Positions 49,579 to 60,389 of a DNA stretch of 64,000 nucleotides are shown one piece after another. The notes under the pieces were generated by a model, which worked only from the letters and a program-made list of their open reading frames with translations, had not been told where the DNA came from and searched no databases. The translations under genes were made by a program, and so were the position numbers. How positions within the stretch are numbered: position 1 is the stretch's first letter; every line of letters begins with the position of its first letter. The stretch comes from Shewanella sp. Arc9-LZ (GTDB lineage Bacteria; Pseudomonadota; Gammaproteobacteria; Enterobacterales; Shewanellaceae). The stretch covers positions 2,108,001-2,172,000 of the forward strand of contig NZ_CP048031.1 in the NCBI RefSeq assembly GCF_010092445.1. Reading direction: 5' to 3'.

Positions 49579-52236
49579 TTGACTCAGGAAAATAGTCTTA
49601 AAACACTCAGTGGCCTACAAAGGCTACTTGAAGGTGGTCTTATATTATGTTGCATGGTTGCAACCTATATTCTATTGGCATTATCCAGTTTCAATCCAAG
49701 TGACCCTGGCTGGAGTCAGTCGCATTTCCAAGGTGAGATACACAACTGGACTGGTGCAGTCGGTGCTTGGACAGCAGATGTGCTGTTTTATTTCTTCGGG
49801 TTCATCGCTTTTTTAATTCCCATGATTATAGCCACAACCGGTTGGTTTATTTTTAATCGCGCGCATCGAGTGTTCGAAATAGATTATTTTTCTGTTGGCC
49901 TAAGAATTATTGGTTTTATTCTGATGTTGCTGGCGTTAGCTGCGCTGGTCAGTATGAATGCCGAGAATATGTTTGTGTTTTCAGCCGGTGGTGTTGCAGG
50001 TGACGTTATTGGTCAAGCCATGTTGCCGTATTTTAATAAGCTCGGCACCACATTACTATTAATGTGTTTTATTGGTGCAGGCTTCACCTTAGCGACAGGC
50101 GTGAGTTGGTTAACCATTATTGAGTTAACGGGTTTAGGTTCTATCTGGTTAGCTAAGAAAATATGGACATTGCCACGATTATTTAAACGTGAACGTGAGA
50201 CCGAAGATACCAAAGGTTTTATGTCATTAGTGGATAAGTTTACCCAACGCCGTAATGAAATTGATCTACAAAATGAACCCTCACTGGATAAGCCAAGCAA
50301 ATCGGCAGTCAAAGTGCCAATTCATATTAAGCCAGCAATAGAGACGCCACCTATTGTTGAGAAAAAACGCAGTTTCTTTAGCCGCAAGGCTAAACCTGCT
50401 GAAGATATTAACGTATCAGACAATGATGACGATGAATTTGATATAGATGATCGCCAAGAACCGTCGATGCAACTCGATAATGACGACACATCTTTTGCAC
50501 CTTGGGTCGCGACTAAAGATGATGTCGATTTTGATATTGATGACGACAATGATGATGGCGTTAATGATAGCCCTGCAATTAATAATCTAGATATCGCAGA
50601 TGAACCTTTTGAGGAAGCATTTAATAAGCCTCATTCAACAGGGGCATTAGTCGCTCAGCAAAAGCCGAAAAAAGATGTCCGAATTGTGGATGGCGTTGTG
50701 GTAATTGATGGCCAAACCCCTCAACAAGCGCGTCAAAAAATGGATCCGCTACCGAGCATTACCTTACTTGATGTTCCAGATCGTAAGAAAAACCCCATAA
50801 GTGAAGCTGAATTACAGCAAGTTGCTCGATTGGTTGAAACAAAACTGGCCGACTTTAACATTATCGCCAATGTAGTAGGGGTGTATCCTGGACCTGTGAT
50901 TACTCGTTTTGAACTTGAATTAGCTCCAGGGGTTAAAGCGTCTAAAATCACCAACTTATCGAAAGATTTAGCCCGTTCATTATTATCTGAAAACGTGCGT
51001 GTAGTTGAAGTTATTCCAGGTAAAGCTTATGTAGGCCTAGAATTACCGAACAAGTTCCGTGAAACCGTGTTTATGCGCGATGTACTCGATTCTGCCGCGT
51101 TTAAAGACAGCAAATCGACATTGTCTATGGTGTTAGGACAAGACATTGCCGGTGAGCCTGTGGTCGTTGATTTAGGCAAAATGCCGCATTTATTAGTTGC
51201 TGGTACAACGGGTTCTGGTAAATCGGTCGGTGTGAATGCGATGATCACCAGTTTGTTGTATAAATCGGGCCCAGATGATGTCCGCTTTATTATGATTGAC
51301 CCTAAGATGCTCGAATTGTCGGTGTATGAAGGTATTCCACATTTATTGTGTGAAGTGGTTACCGACATGAAAGAAGCAGCCAATGCACTGCGATGGTGTG
51401 TAGGTGAAATGGAACGCCGATATAAATTAATGTCGGCATTAGGTGTGCGTAACCTTAAAGGCTACAACTTTAAAATTAAAGAAGCAGCCGCCAAAGGGGA
51501 GTACATTCCCGATCCATTATGGAAGTCTTCTGAAAGCATGCTAGACGATGCGCCACCATTAGAAAAACTGCCTTCTATTGTGGTGGTCGTCGATGAATTT
51601 GCTGACATGATCATGATTGTTGGTAAGAAAGTAGAAGAACTCATTGCCCGTATCGCGCAAAAAGCGCGTGCGGCAGGTATTCACTTAATATTAGCGACAC
51701 AGCGTCCATCGGTTGATGTGATCACTGGCTTGATTAAAGCTAACATTCCAACCCGTATTGCGTTCCAAGTGTCGTCACGAATTGACTCTCGTACCATTCT
51801 TGATCAACAGGGCGCAGAAACCCTATTAGGCATGGGTGATATGCTGTATTTACCTCCAGGAACCGGTTTGCCAAATCGTGTTCATGGGGCGTTTATTGAT
51901 GATCATGAAGTGCATAAAGTCGTAGCCGATTGGTGTGCTCGTGGTAAGCCACAATATATTGAAGAAATTCTTAATGGTGCTACAGATGGTGAACAAGTAC
52001 TGTTACCCGGTGAAACCTCCGATAGCGAAGAAGAGTTGGATGCGTTATATGATGACGCGGTAGCATTTGTTACCGAAACTCGCCGCGGCTCCATATCTAG
52101 CGTACAACGTAAATTTAAAATTGGTTACAATCGCGCCGCCCGCATTATTGAAATGATGGAAAGCCAAGGTATTGTGACAGCCCAAGGCCACAATGGTAAT
52201 CGTGAAGTGTTGGCTCCGCCACCACCGAGGAATTAA
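49579..52236 (+). CDS. ftsK: DNA translocase FtsK (TTG start)
   Basis: Septal DNA pump. Four N-terminal membrane helices (about residues 20-190) are followed by an acidic linker ([14 protein letters not shown] and similar) and the RecA-like motor with Walker [16 protein letters not shown] and Walker [12 protein letters not shown], then the C-terminal winged-helix gamma domain ending ILMESQGIV-like. An upstream ATG at 49483 adds 32 unlikely residues. A TTG at 49579 gives [20 protein letters not shown], has GGA nine bases upstream, and fits the family N-terminus (885 residues). Its stop overlaps the lolA start. Linker composition is typical. Confidence 0.93.
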   Translation: MTQENSLKTLSGLQRLLEGGLILCCMVATYILLALSSFNPSDPGWSQSHFQGEIHNWTGAVGAWTADVLFYFFGFIAFLIPMIIATTGWFIFNRAHRVFEIDYFSVGLRIIGFILMLLALAALVSMNAENMFVFSAGGVAGDVIGQAMLPYFNKLGTTLLLMCFIGAGFTLATGVSWLTIIELTGLGSIWLAKKIWTLPRLFKRERETEDTKGFMSLVDKFTQRRNEIDLQNEPSLDKPSKSAVKVPIHIKPAIETPPIVEKKRSFFSRKAKPAEDINVSDNDDDEFDIDDRQEPSMQLDNDDTSFAPWVATKDDVDFDIDDDNDDGVNDSPAINNLDIADEPFEEAFNKPHSTGALVAQQKPKKDVRIVDGVVVIDGQTPQQARQKMDPLPSITLLDVPDRKKNPISEAELQQVARLVETKLADFNIIANVVGVYPGPVITRFELELAPGVKASKITNLSKDLARSLLSENVRVVEVIPGKAYVGLELPNKFRETVFMRDVLDSAAFKDSKSTLSMVLGQDIAGEPVVVDLGKMPHLLVAGTTGSGKSVGVNAMITSLLYKSGPDDVRFIMIDPKMLELSVYEGIPHLLCEVVTDMKEAANALRWCVGEMERRYKLMSALGVRNLKGYNFKIKEAAAKGEYIPDPLWKSSESMLDDAPPLEKLPSIVVVVDEFADMIMIVGKKVEELIARIAQKARAAGIHLILATQRPSVDVITGLIKANIPTRIAFQVSSRIDSRTILDQQGAETLLGMGDMLYLPPGTGLPNRVHGAFIDDHEVHKVVADWCARGKPQYIEEILNGATDGEQVLLPGETSDSEEELDALYDDAVAFVTETRRGSISSVQRKFKIGYNRAARIIEMMESQGIVTAQGHNGNREVLAPPPPRN

Positions 52237-52883
52237 TGATGAATAAACGTATTACAGTGTTAAGCCTATTATTAGCCACAAGTTTAAGCAGCGTTGCCGC
52301 AACGGCCGATGACGCAACCGAATTACGCGCTAAGCTATCTAATATAGACAGCTTACATGCGACATTTACCCAACAAGTGACTGACATTAACAGTAAGCCT
52401 ATTCAAACTGGAAGCGGGGTGTTTGCACTTGCGTATCCGAATCAATTTTACTGGCATTTAACTCAGCCAGACGAATCATTAATTGTGGCAGATGGCGCTA
52501 ACTTGTGGATTTATAATCCTTTTGCGGAAGAAGTGACTGTGATGGATGTTGCTCAAGCCGTTGATGCATCTCCTATGGCCTTGTTAGTGCATCGAGACGA
52601 AGCCACATGGGCTAAGTATTCGGTCATTAAGCGTGCCGTAAGCGGAAAATCAAGCTGTTTTGATATTCAACCTAAAAAACTTAACAGCAATGTCGTTGCC
52701 GTGAGTGTGTGTTTTGAAGCGAGCCAGTTAGTTAAATTTAACTTGACTGACGAGCAAGGCAACCTCAGTCAATTTGCGTTAACTCAGCAACGTAAAGTAA
52801 AAGATAACGAGACAAACATTTTTAAGTTTGCCGTACCTGATAACGTTGATATTGACGATCAACGTTTAAAGCAAACAAACTAG
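52236..52883 (+). CDS. lolA: Outer-membrane lipoprotein carrier LolA
   Basis: Periplasmic chaperone that carries lipoproteins from LolCDE to LolB. A signal peptide ([23 protein letters not shown]) precedes a beta-barrel-like fold with [11 protein letters not shown] and [27 protein letters not shown]. Length, 215 residues, is normal. GAGG precedes two adjacent ATGs (52236 and 52239); the first overlaps the ftsK stop by one base. It sits in the conserved ftsK-lolA-rarA order. Confidence 0.94.
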   Translation: MMNKRITVLSLLLATSLSSVAATADDATELRAKLSNIDSLHATFTQQVTDINSKPIQTGSGVFALAYPNQFYWHLTQPDESLIVADGANLWIYNPFAEEVTVMDVAQAVDASPMALLVHRDEATWAKYSVIKRAVSGKSSCFDIQPKKLNSNVVAVSVCFEASQLVKFNLTDEQGNLSQFALTQQRKVKDNETNIFKFAVPDNVDIDDQRLKQTN

Positions 52884-52891
52884 GTTGTTTG

Positions 52892-54223
52892 ATGGCTAAT
52901 TTAGGTTTTGATTTTGCACCAGATTTTCGCCCCTTGGCCGCTCGTATGCGCCCAAGGGAGATTAGTGAATACATAGGTCAGGCACACTTATTAGGTGAAG
53001 GTAAACCTCTGCGTAAGGCGCTAGAGGCAAACCGAGCACACTCGATGTTACTTTGGGGCCCGCCTGGTACGGGGAAAACCACCTTAGCTGAGTTAATTGC
53101 CCATTATGCCAATGCCCATGTTGAACGTATTTCTGCGGTAACGTCAGGCGTAAAAGACATTCGCGCCGCAATAGAACAAGCTAAAGCCATTGCCCAAAGT
53201 CGTGGTCAACGAACCTTATTATTTGTCGACGAAGTTCATCGGTTTAATAAAAGTCAGCAAGATGCATTTTTACCTTTTATTGAAGACGGCACGGTTATTT
53301 TCATCGGTGCCACCACCGAAAATCCCTCATTTGAAATCAATAACGCTTTATTGTCGCGTGCGCGTGTTTACCTTATAAATCGACTAAGCTCTGACGAAAT
53401 AAACTTAATTGTTACTCAAGCATTAGCTGATGTTGAACGTGGTTTGGGCAAACGCCAATTAACATTACCTGCAGATGTAGCCAAGCAATTGGCCGACATT
53501 AGTGATGGTGACGCACGTAAAGCACTTAACTTGCTTGAGTTAATGAGCGATTTAGTGGCTGATGCTGGCGCGTTTACCACCGAGATGCTGACGCAAGTCG
53601 CCGGACACCAAGCTGCGGGTTACGATAAAAATGGCGATCAATTTTACGATTTAATTTCTGCTGTACATAAGTCTGTGCGGGGCTCTGCGCCGGATGCCGC
53701 TTTGTATTGGTATTGCCGTATTTTAGAAGGTGGCGGTGATGCTTTGTATGTTGCCCGCCGCTTATTAGCGATTGCCTCAGAAGACATTGGTAATGCCGAC
53801 CCAGTAGCCATGACCGTTGCACTTAATGCCTGGGATTGTTATCACCGCATTGGCCCTGCAGAAGGTGAACGAGCGATAGCGCAAGCAGTATTATATTTAG
53901 CCAGTGCTCCTAAAAGTAATGCCGTTTATAGTGCATTTGGTGCTGCTCGCGAGTTAGCCAAACAAACCGGACACGAACCTGTGCCCAACCATTTACGTAA
54001 TGCGCCAACCAAACTGATGAAAGACATCGGCTTTGGTAAGGAGTATCGTTATGCACATAATGAACCTGGTGCTTATGCTGCTGGCGAAAATTACTTTCCA
54101 GAATCACTGCAACACAGTCAATTTTATCAACCCACTAACAGAGGTTTTGAAAAGCGCATTCAAGATAAATTGGCCCAATTAAACCAACTTGATCAACAAA
54201 GCGAGGACAAACGCTATGACTAA
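52892..54223 (+). CDS. rarA: Replication-associated recombination ATPase RarA (MgsA)
   Basis: AAA+ clamp-loader-like protein acting at stalled replication forks. Walker A is [20 protein letters not shown], Walker [21 protein letters not shown], sensor 1 [24 protein letters not shown]. The C-terminal domain has [13 protein letters not shown] and a typical end. I take the ATG at 52892 rather than a TTG three bases earlier. It is preceded by AGG at good spacing, follows lolA by eight bases, and overlaps crcB by 8 bases. Length about 443 residues is normal. Confidence 0.94.
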   Translation: MANLGFDFAPDFRPLAARMRPREISEYIGQAHLLGEGKPLRKALEANRAHSMLLWGPPGTGKTTLAELIAHYANAHVERISAVTSGVKDIRAAIEQAKAIAQSRGQRTLLFVDEVHRFNKSQQDAFLPFIEDGTVIFIGATTENPSFEINNALLSRARVYLINRLSSDEINLIVTQALADVERGLGKRQLTLPADVAKQLADISDGDARKALNLLELMSDLVADAGAFTTEMLTQVAGHQAAGYDKNGDQFYDLISAVHKSVRGSAPDAALYWYCRILEGGGDALYVARRLLAIASEDIGNADPVAMTVALNAWDCYHRIGPAEGERAIAQAVLYLASAPKSNAVYSAFGAARELAKQTGHEPVPNHLRNAPTKLMKDIGFGKEYRYAHNEPGAYAAGENYFPESLQHSQFYQPTNRGFEKRIQDKLAQLNQLDQQSEDKRYD

Positions 54224-54590
54224 TGTGTTCTTGGTGGCATTAGGTGGGTCGATTGGTGCAGTTTTACGCTATCTTCTGTCAATTTTTATGATCCAGGTAT
54301 TTGGAAGCAGTTTTCCTTTTGGTACACTGTTAGTCAATCTATTGGGATCGTTTTTAATGGGCGTAGTTTATGCGCTAGGGCAATTGAGTCATATTAGCCC
54401 TGAAATTAAAGCGCTTATTGGCATTGGTCTATTAGGTGCATTAACGACGTTTTCGACTTTTTCGAATGAAACCTTACTGCTATTGCAAGAAGGCTTATGG
54501 CAGAAAGCTATTTTAAATGTGTTGTTGAATGTCACCTTATGCCTCTTTATGGTGTATTTAGGTCAACAGCTTATATTTTCACGTGTTTAA
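54216..54590 (+). CDS. crcB: Fluoride channel CrcB (Fluc family)
   Basis: A 124-residue dual-topology membrane protein that exports fluoride. It has four helices with [33 protein letters not shown] and [20 protein letters not shown], all fluoride-channel signatures. The ATG at 54216 overlaps the rarA stop, and an earlier in-frame ATG at 54189 lies inside rarA. No fluoride riboswitch is apparent upstream, as expected since it is internal to the rarA transcript. Confidence 0.93.
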   Translation: MTNVFLVALGGSIGAVLRYLLSIFMIQVFGSSFPFGTLLVNLLGSFLMGVVYALGQLSHISPEIKALIGIGLLGALTTFSTFSNETLLLLQEGLWQKAILNVLLNVTLCLFMVYLGQQLIFSRV

Positions 54591-55895
<1,305 letters not shown>

Positions 55896-55903
55896 TGTTA
55901 AGC

Positions 55904-55944
55904 GCTAATTATAGTTGGCTAATTATAGTTAGCTAATATGATTG
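55904..55944. repeat. 14-bp tandem repeat x 3 after serS
   Basis: GCTAATTATAGTTG is repeated at 55904 and 55918, with a diverged third copy at 55932, beginning eight bases after the serS stop. Confidence 0.75.
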
Positions 55945-56203
55945 GCCAATTGATATAGTCCTAGCCGCAGTCCATTTTAGTGTGGCTAGGGTGTTAATTG
56001 TCAGTCTTGTACAAGATAGAGCTTTAGGCATTCGTGGCCTTAAAAGACCTGTATGTTGTAGCGCGTTGAGTAACCCCGTAATCCGTAAATCGTGTTAATG
56101 GCGTTACCGTGTCGCAGCACATATTTTATTTTTACGTTGTATTGGAAATTGTGTCACTCAGTTTGAGTTGGTCACATATTTATAAGGGTTGGTACAACCA
56201 GTA

Positions 56204-56332
56204 ATGGGTTCAAGTCGGCGTGATAATCGTAGGCTTATCTATTTATCAGTTATCTTCTTTTTTATGTTGTTGGTAATTGTTCAACTAGCTCAAGCAGCAT
56301 TTATAGTGATAGAAAATATATTTCCAAAATAA
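56204..56332 (+). CDS. Candidate 42-residue single-helix membrane protein
   Basis: A short frame encodes a basic N-terminus (MGSSRRDNRR) followed by one hydrophobic helix (LIYLSVIFFFMLLVIVQLA) and a short tail ending IFPK, typical of small membrane proteins with positive-inside topology. A strong bidirectional terminator lies 23 bases after its stop. The nearest Shine-Dalgarno-like AAGGG is 15 bases upstream, which is long. It fills an otherwise empty 511-base gap between serS and tusE. I do not recognise a family. Confidence 0.5.
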   Translation: MGSSRRDNRRLIYLSVIFFFMLLVIVQLAQAAFIVIENIFPK

Positions 56333-56354
56333 CCTCAGTTAAGGTTAGCCATTT

Positions 56355-56391
56355 AAAAAGCCCGCTTAAGTTATCTTGAGCGGGCTTTTTT
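56355..56391. terminator. Bidirectional terminator downstream of tusE and the small membrane protein frame
   Basis: AAAAAGCCCGCTTAAG and CTTGAGCGGGCTTTTT pair with one G-T pair around a short loop between convergent genes. Confidence 0.9.
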
Positions 56392-56406
56392 GTAAGCATG
56401 AATCAG

Positions 56407-56745
56407 CTATAAACATTTTGCTGGTTTGGGTAAGCCTGCAATTTTTGTTGCTTGTTTTGCTGGGCCAATCGGAAACAAGGTATATAAATATTTAGAATTA
56501 CCTTTATCCGCACCTAAACGTTGACCGATAGCTTTGACCAGCACACGAATAGCTGGGCTGGTTTTGTACTCTAGATAAAAATCCCGCACAAACCGGATAA
56601 CTTCCCAGTGTTGCTCGGTTAACTCAATGTTCTCTGTAGCGGCAATCGCAATTGCCATAGGTTCTTGCCAATCATTAACATTTTTTAAATAGCCTTGATG
56701 ATCGGTTTCAATTTGTTGGCCATTAAATTCAAAAAAGTTTACCAA
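56407..56745 (-). CDS. tusE: Sulfur transfer protein TusE (DsrC-like)
   Basis: A 112-residue acceptor of the sulfur relay for 2-thiouridine at the wobble position of tRNAs. It takes sulfur from TusBCD to MnmA. The DsrC fold is seen in [41 protein letters not shown], and the essential penultimate cysteine is in KPAKCL. Its start overlaps tusB by 7 bases in a tusD-C-B-E operon. A terminator follows. Confidence 0.94.
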   Translation of the reverse strand: MVNFFEFNGQQIETDHQGYLKNVNDWQEPMAIAIAATENIELTEQHWEVIRFVRDFYLEYKTSPAIRVLVKAIGQRLGADKGNSKYLYTLFPIGPAKQATKIAGLPKPAKCL

Positions 56746-57047
56746 GTTATCACCTTATCGTGTAACAAAGATTGTTCAACAAATTGTGAATAATCAATAA
56801 TATCAAAAGAGCCCGCAGCTTTATTGGCTAATATAATCATTAAGCGATCCGATAAGCCCCTGGCGACAACATCATCTTGTAGCACAAACAGAGCAATGTT
56901 TGCTAAACGCTGTTGCCACTGGGTTTGTAATAAACAATTCACTGCATCGCTAGACAATAAAATACTGTCTGTAGGGTGAATATAGCGTAAGCATGTACTT
57001 AAGGCGTCGTCAGTCATTACTGATGTTTGGATATGATGCAATATCAA
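56739..57047 (-). CDS. tusB: Sulfurtransferase subunit TusB (DsrH-like)
   Basis: A 102-residue subunit of the TusBCD hexamer in tRNA 2-thiouridylation. The N-terminal [23 protein letters not shown] and [29 protein letters not shown] resemble TusB/DsrH, which is less conserved than TusC and TusD. It overlaps tusC by 4 bases (ATGA) and tusE by 7, indicating tight translational coupling. It is assigned largely by position plus fold-like pattern. Confidence 0.88.
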   Translation of the reverse strand: MILHHIQTSVMTDDALSTCLRYIHPTDSILLSSDAVNCLLQTQWQQRLANIALFVLQDDVVARGLSDRLMIILANKAAGSFDIIDYSQFVEQSLLHDKVITW

Positions 57048-57400
57048 AATACTAACACCTCATCAGCAGCTTGCAGGGTTTGACTAATCACCTCTGGAGT
57101 CGCCATCGTCGCGGCAATACTAAGGTCATTAGGCTGTAATCCTAATGTGAGCATTGATTCTGCACACACCAATACGGTATCAATATCGTAAAGAGAAAGC
57201 GCTTTAAATGCCGACACATAATCTTTAGATCCTGCTTGCTCAGGTGTTTGGCCTGCCAGCAAATGTAATACCGCTTCATTGGTAAATATAATACTCACTT
57301 GTTGTTCAAAGCTGGCACTGAGCATGGCAAAATCCAGCCCTTCACGGGTACTTGTGGTACCCAATGGTGCATGCCTAAACATAATTGCCAGTGATTTCAT
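57044..57400 (-). CDS. tusC: Sulfurtransferase subunit TusC (DsrF-like)
   Basis: A 118-residue DsrE-family subunit of TusBCD. The N-terminal MKSLAIMFRHAPLGTTSTREGLDFAMLSASFEQQVSIIF and late TVLVCAESMLTLGL are typical. Its gene overlaps tusB by four bases and lies 19 bases after tusD, so the four tus genes form one operon. Confidence 0.92.
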   Translation of the reverse strand: MKSLAIMFRHAPLGTTSTREGLDFAMLSASFEQQVSIIFTNEAVLHLLAGQTPEQAGSKDYVSAFKALSLYDIDTVLVCAESMLTLGLQPNDLSIAATMATPEVISQTLQAADEVLVF

Positions 57401-57419
57401 TGTCTATTCCACTCATACG

Positions 57420-57809
57420 TTAAAAGCTAATCAACCTGTCAGCTTGTTCAATACCGACCACTAATTCACCTAAACCGCCCATGGTAAAGGCGTCACTGCT
57501 ATTCCATTGTGGTTTGCCGTTTTCAGTTGCATCTTGTGGAGATAACACACCACGACGCAGCGCTGCAGACACACAATTGGTTAGCGGTATTGAATGTTGT
57601 GATGACAATGATTGCCAATTGGAATGCATATCAATTTCGTCAGATGCAGGACAGGTGAGGGCATTACTGTTGGTTACGCCATCTTGATAGAAAAAGACGT
57701 TGATAATTTGATGGCCATTAGCTAATGCGCTTTGGCAAAATGATAACGCGCGAAAACTGGCTGTAGAGCCATAAACGCTGCCGTTTACTTGAATGATGAA
57801 TTTGCTCAT
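57420..57809 (-). CDS. tusD: Sulfurtransferase subunit TusD (DsrE-like)
   Basis: A 129-residue subunit that carries the persulfide. The catalytic cysteine is in IPLTNCVSAALRRGVL (about residues 75-90), matching E. coli TusD. FIIQVNGSVYGSTASFRALSFCQSAL is the N-terminal strand-helix. It is the first gene of tusDCBE. A hairpin 8 bases upstream of its start separates it from the BI-1 gene. Confidence 0.93.
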   Translation of the reverse strand: MSKFIIQVNGSVYGSTASFRALSFCQSALANGHQIINVFFYQDGVTNSNALTCPASDEIDMHSNWQSLSSQHSIPLTNCVSAALRRGVLSPQDATENGKPQWNSSDAFTMGGLGELVVGIEQADRLISF

Positions 57810-57816
57810 GATAAAA

Positions 57817-57844
57817 AAAATGACCCTAATGTAGGGTCATTTTA
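57817..57844 (-). terminator. Terminator between the BI-1 gene and tusD
   Basis: AAAATGACCCT and AGGGTCATTTT form a perfect 11-bp stem around a 5-base loop, with T residues following on the minus strand. It lies just downstream of the BI-1-family gene and immediately before the tusD start, so tusD must be transcribed from within or after it. Confidence 0.8.
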
Positions 57845-57874
57845 ACGTAATTTGTCAATGAACTCTATCGACGA

Positions 57875-58534
57875 TTAATCGTCGTTGCCAATACCCATTA
57901 AATGTAACAGGCTTATGAATAAGTTCAAAAAGTCTAAGTACAATGAGATAGTCGCACGAACGTAGTTTGTTTCGCCGCCATTCACGATACGACTAGTGTC
58001 ATATAGAATGAAACCTGTCATTAGCAACGCAATACCTGCATTCATTGCCATAAATAATATTGAGCTACCGACGAATATATTAATGACCATCGCACCAATC
58101 ATCACTAATAAACCCGCAAATAAGAAGCCGCGCATAAATGAGAAGTCTTTCTTAGTGGTTAACGCATACGCTGAAAGCGACACGAAAATGATAGAGGTTA
58201 ACCCTAAGGCCTGCATAATTAAGCCAGGGCCATTTGCCATACCAGCATAATGGTTAAGAATGTAACCGAGCGACGCACCTTGCATACCGGTAAAGGCAAA
58301 CACCCAAAATATAGCGGCTGCACTGTCTGCTTTTTTAAGGGTCACAAATAATAACACTAAGCTACCAAGCGATAAGCCTATTGACATCATTGGACCAATG
58401 TTGATTGCCATGGCTAAACCTGCAGTAACAGCAGAGAATGCCAATGTCATTGCAAGCAGCATATAAGTGTTTTTTAGCATTTTGTTGACATCAGTAGTCG
58501 ATAGACTAGGTGATATAACTGATTGTTGATTCAT
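57875..58534 (-). CDS. Bax inhibitor-1/YccA family inner-membrane protein
   Basis: A 219-residue, seven-helix membrane protein of the TMBIM/BI-1 family. In E. coli the homolog YccA modulates FtsH, and yccA adjoins tusE there as here. Helices cover nearly the whole length; the second signature is FIGSSILFMAMN-like, with the conserved C-terminal YDTSRIVNGGETNYVRATISLYLDFLNLFISLLHLM containing the typical acidic residues. Function here is inferred from family. Confidence 0.9.
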   Translation of the reverse strand: MNQQSVISPSLSTTDVNKMLKNTYMLLAMTLAFSAVTAGLAMAINIGPMMSIGLSLGSLVLLFVTLKKADSAAAIFWVFAFTGMQGASLGYILNHYAGMANGPGLIMQALGLTSIIFVSLSAYALTTKKDFSFMRGFLFAGLLVMIGAMVINIFVGSSILFMAMNAGIALLMTGFILYDTSRIVNGGETNYVRATISLYLDFLNLFISLLHLMGIGNDD

Positions 58535-58751
58535 TATCGTCTCCAGGTGTTAACTCAATGATTTGCTCAACGAGAAAAATATCTTTCACAAAAATATATT
58601 TCACTCTGAAGCTAAATCCTTTTGTATAGCGTAAGCAATGTACATTAAACAAAAATTAATTCATAACAAACATCATCTTAATAGTCGCTAATTTAACATA
58701 AACGTTTGTATAAGTAATGTTATTAACAAAAACTTATTTTGCAAAAGTGGT

Positions 58752-59654
58752 TTAACTAAGCCACTCTTTTTTTAATTTTTCGGTATCGCCGAGATGATCT
58801 AATACCCACTGCATAGCAGGCGTCATATTGGCATTATTCCAAGCTAAACAGCAGGCTGTGTCTTGCTTTGGGGTGGCAAGTTGTTTTTCTATTAGCGCGC
58901 CGGCTTTAATAAAAATATCGGCCAAATGATATGGCATGTAACCCACGCCTAAGCCTTCTCTAAAACAATTTATTGCTCTGATCCAATCAGGTACCACAAT
59001 TCTGCGCTGGTTATTTAACAACCAATTTGGCCTATGGGCAATATTATGAGCCGTGTCTTGCAGGCAAATTGACGGATATTGTAATAATTCATCATCGGTT
59101 AACGCATGCTCTGCTTTGGCTAACGGGTGATTTTTACCGACTAAAAAAGACCACTGAATCATTCCCATATCGCGCGACTTGAAAGTACCACCAACAGGAA
59201 TACTTGAGGTTGCTCCTATGGCGATATCGCTTTTGCCCGTCGACAATGCTTCCCACACACCATTGTAAACTTCTAAGCGAATAATCAATTCAATGTCGGT
59301 AAAATGGCGATAAAAATCAGCAATCAAGCCACTGATTTTGTCTGCGCGAACCATATTGTCAATCGCAATAGATAAAGAAGGGCGCCAGCCATTAGCCACT
59401 TTCTGGGTATCACGTTTAATGTTGTTCAATTTAGTCATTATCTCGCGCGACTGCGCCACAAAATGCTCACCCGCGGGCGTCAAACTGACACTGCGATGGT
59501 GACGCTCAAACAATATTACCCCTAAGTCATCTTCAATCTGTTTAATGGCGTAACTCACTGCAGACGGTACTTTATTCAATTTATTGGCTGCGGCGGTAAA
59601 ACTGCCCACACGGGCAACAATATCTATCATCTCGAATGCTTGTTCTGAAAGCAT
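58752..59654 (-). CDS. LysR-family regulator, PunR-like
   Basis: A 301-residue LysR-type transcription factor. The helix-turn-helix region is GSFTAAANKLNKVPSAVSYAIKQIEDDLGVILFERHHRSVSLTPAG. The effector domain has SIAIDNMVRADKI, DFYRHFTDIELIIRLEVYNGVWEALSTGKSDIAIGAT and RRIVVPDW, which closely parallel E. coli PunR, a regulator of purine nucleoside uptake. The ATG at 59654 (seven bases after AAGGA) is preferred over 59702. Its regulon and ligand here are unknown, and no purine gene is adjacent. Confidence 0.88.
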   Translation of the reverse strand: MLSEQAFEMIDIVARVGSFTAAANKLNKVPSAVSYAIKQIEDDLGVILFERHHRSVSLTPAGEHFVAQSREIMTKLNNIKRDTQKVANGWRPSLSIAIDNMVRADKISGLIADFYRHFTDIELIIRLEVYNGVWEALSTGKSDIAIGATSSIPVGGTFKSRDMGMIQWSFLVGKNHPLAKAEHALTDDELLQYPSICLQDTAHNIAHRPNWLLNNQRRIVVPDWIRAINCFREGLGVGYMPYHLADIFIKAGALIEKQLATPKQDTACCLAWNNANMTPAMQWVLDHLGDTEKLKKEWLS

Positions 59655-59993
59655 CTCGCTATCCTTGGCATTGGCAAAATTACTTGCAGTAAAGGTAAAC
59701 ATTAAGCCTAATCAAATCAAGCAAAGTCGCCGCTATCAGCTGTTTAATCACATTTTAAATGACAAAAATGGTCAGCTTAAGTTGATTAGCACAATTCAAC
59801 TGCCGTTGAGCTCGTTTAAGAACACTTCAAACCACATATTGTGTTCATCCTCAGTATAGAGGCTTAGCTGTTAGCGAATAATCCATATCGATACACCAAT
59901 TACAGTTAACTTGAGTGTTTAATCACCACTTAACAAATTATTTGCAATTTACCCTTTACACAAAACAGTCATTGTCATATTATTCGCCCGCTC
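59655..59993. other. Divergent intergenic region before the tRNA-Ser gene
   Basis: A 339-base gap holding the LysR-family promoter region and the tRNA promoter at 59955-59983. No other frame or repeat is convincing. Confidence 0.5.
59955..59983 (+). promoter_or_regulatory. Strong promoter of the tRNA-Ser gene
   Basis: TTTACA (-35, 59955-59960), a 17-base spacer and TATTAT (-10, 59978-59983) are followed by the GC-rich discriminator TCGCCCGC typical of stringently controlled stable RNA promoters, ten bases before the mature tRNA 5' end. Confidence 0.75.
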
Positions 59994-60083
59994 GGAGGGA
60001 TGGCAGAGTGGTCGAATGCACCGGTCTTGAAAACCGGCAACGGTTTATCCCGTTCTAGGGTTCAAATCCCTATCCCTCCGCCA
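59994..60083 (+). tRNA. serT: tRNA-Ser(UGA)
   Basis: A 90-base class II tRNA. The acceptor arm GGAGGGA pairs with TCCCTCC, CCA is encoded at 60081-60083, and the long variable arm (CGGTTTATCCCG) marks a serine or leucine tRNA. The anticodon loop reads CTTGAAA between CCGGT and ACCGG, giving anticodon TGA. GGTTCAAATCC is the T arm. It is transcribed with its own promoter and followed by a terminator. Confidence 0.97.
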
Positions 60084-60092
60084 CATTAAATA

Positions 60093-60124
60093 AAAAGGCC
60101 TTATCGAAAGATAAGGCCTTTTTA
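60093..60124 (+). terminator. Terminator after tRNA-Ser
   Basis: AAAAAGGCCTTATC and GATAAGGCCTTTTT are exact complements around GAAA, 9 bases after the tRNA CCA. Confidence 0.95.
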
Positions 60125-60127
60125 TTT

Positions 60128-60190
60128 GGGCGAAAGATAGGACTTTGAACCCACGGGTTCCTCTTTATTACAAGCAAGCTATCCCTCCGC
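60128..60190 (-). other. tRNA-like remnant downstream of tRNA-Ser
   Basis: On the minus strand the segment starts GCGGAGGGATAGC (like the acceptor of the neighbouring tRNA-Ser), passes through CTTGTAA (which looks like an anticodon loop, TGT, threonine) and GTGGGTTCAAAGTCC (a T-arm-like segment), then CTATCTTTCGCC (a 3' acceptor-like end). The D arm is absent and the anticodon stem is mispaired. CTATCCCTCCGC at 60179-60190 repeats the tRNA-Ser 3' end at 60070-60081. This looks like a decayed or chimeric tRNA copy left by recombination or integration; the interpretation is tentative. Confidence 0.45.
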
Positions 60191-60389
60191 AAGATTTAAG
60201 GCAAAGACGAAAAAGTATCATCATGAATTACAGATTAACTGCAGGTGTCACGATTAATTTTATTAGCTAAAACCCAAAGTCTATGTGTCAATGCGCATGC
60301 TATCTATTTGAAAATAAATATTGTTATTACTGTTTATCATCTTTAGGATGACATCCAATTGGTTGTATTGAATATTATGGATGATATTA

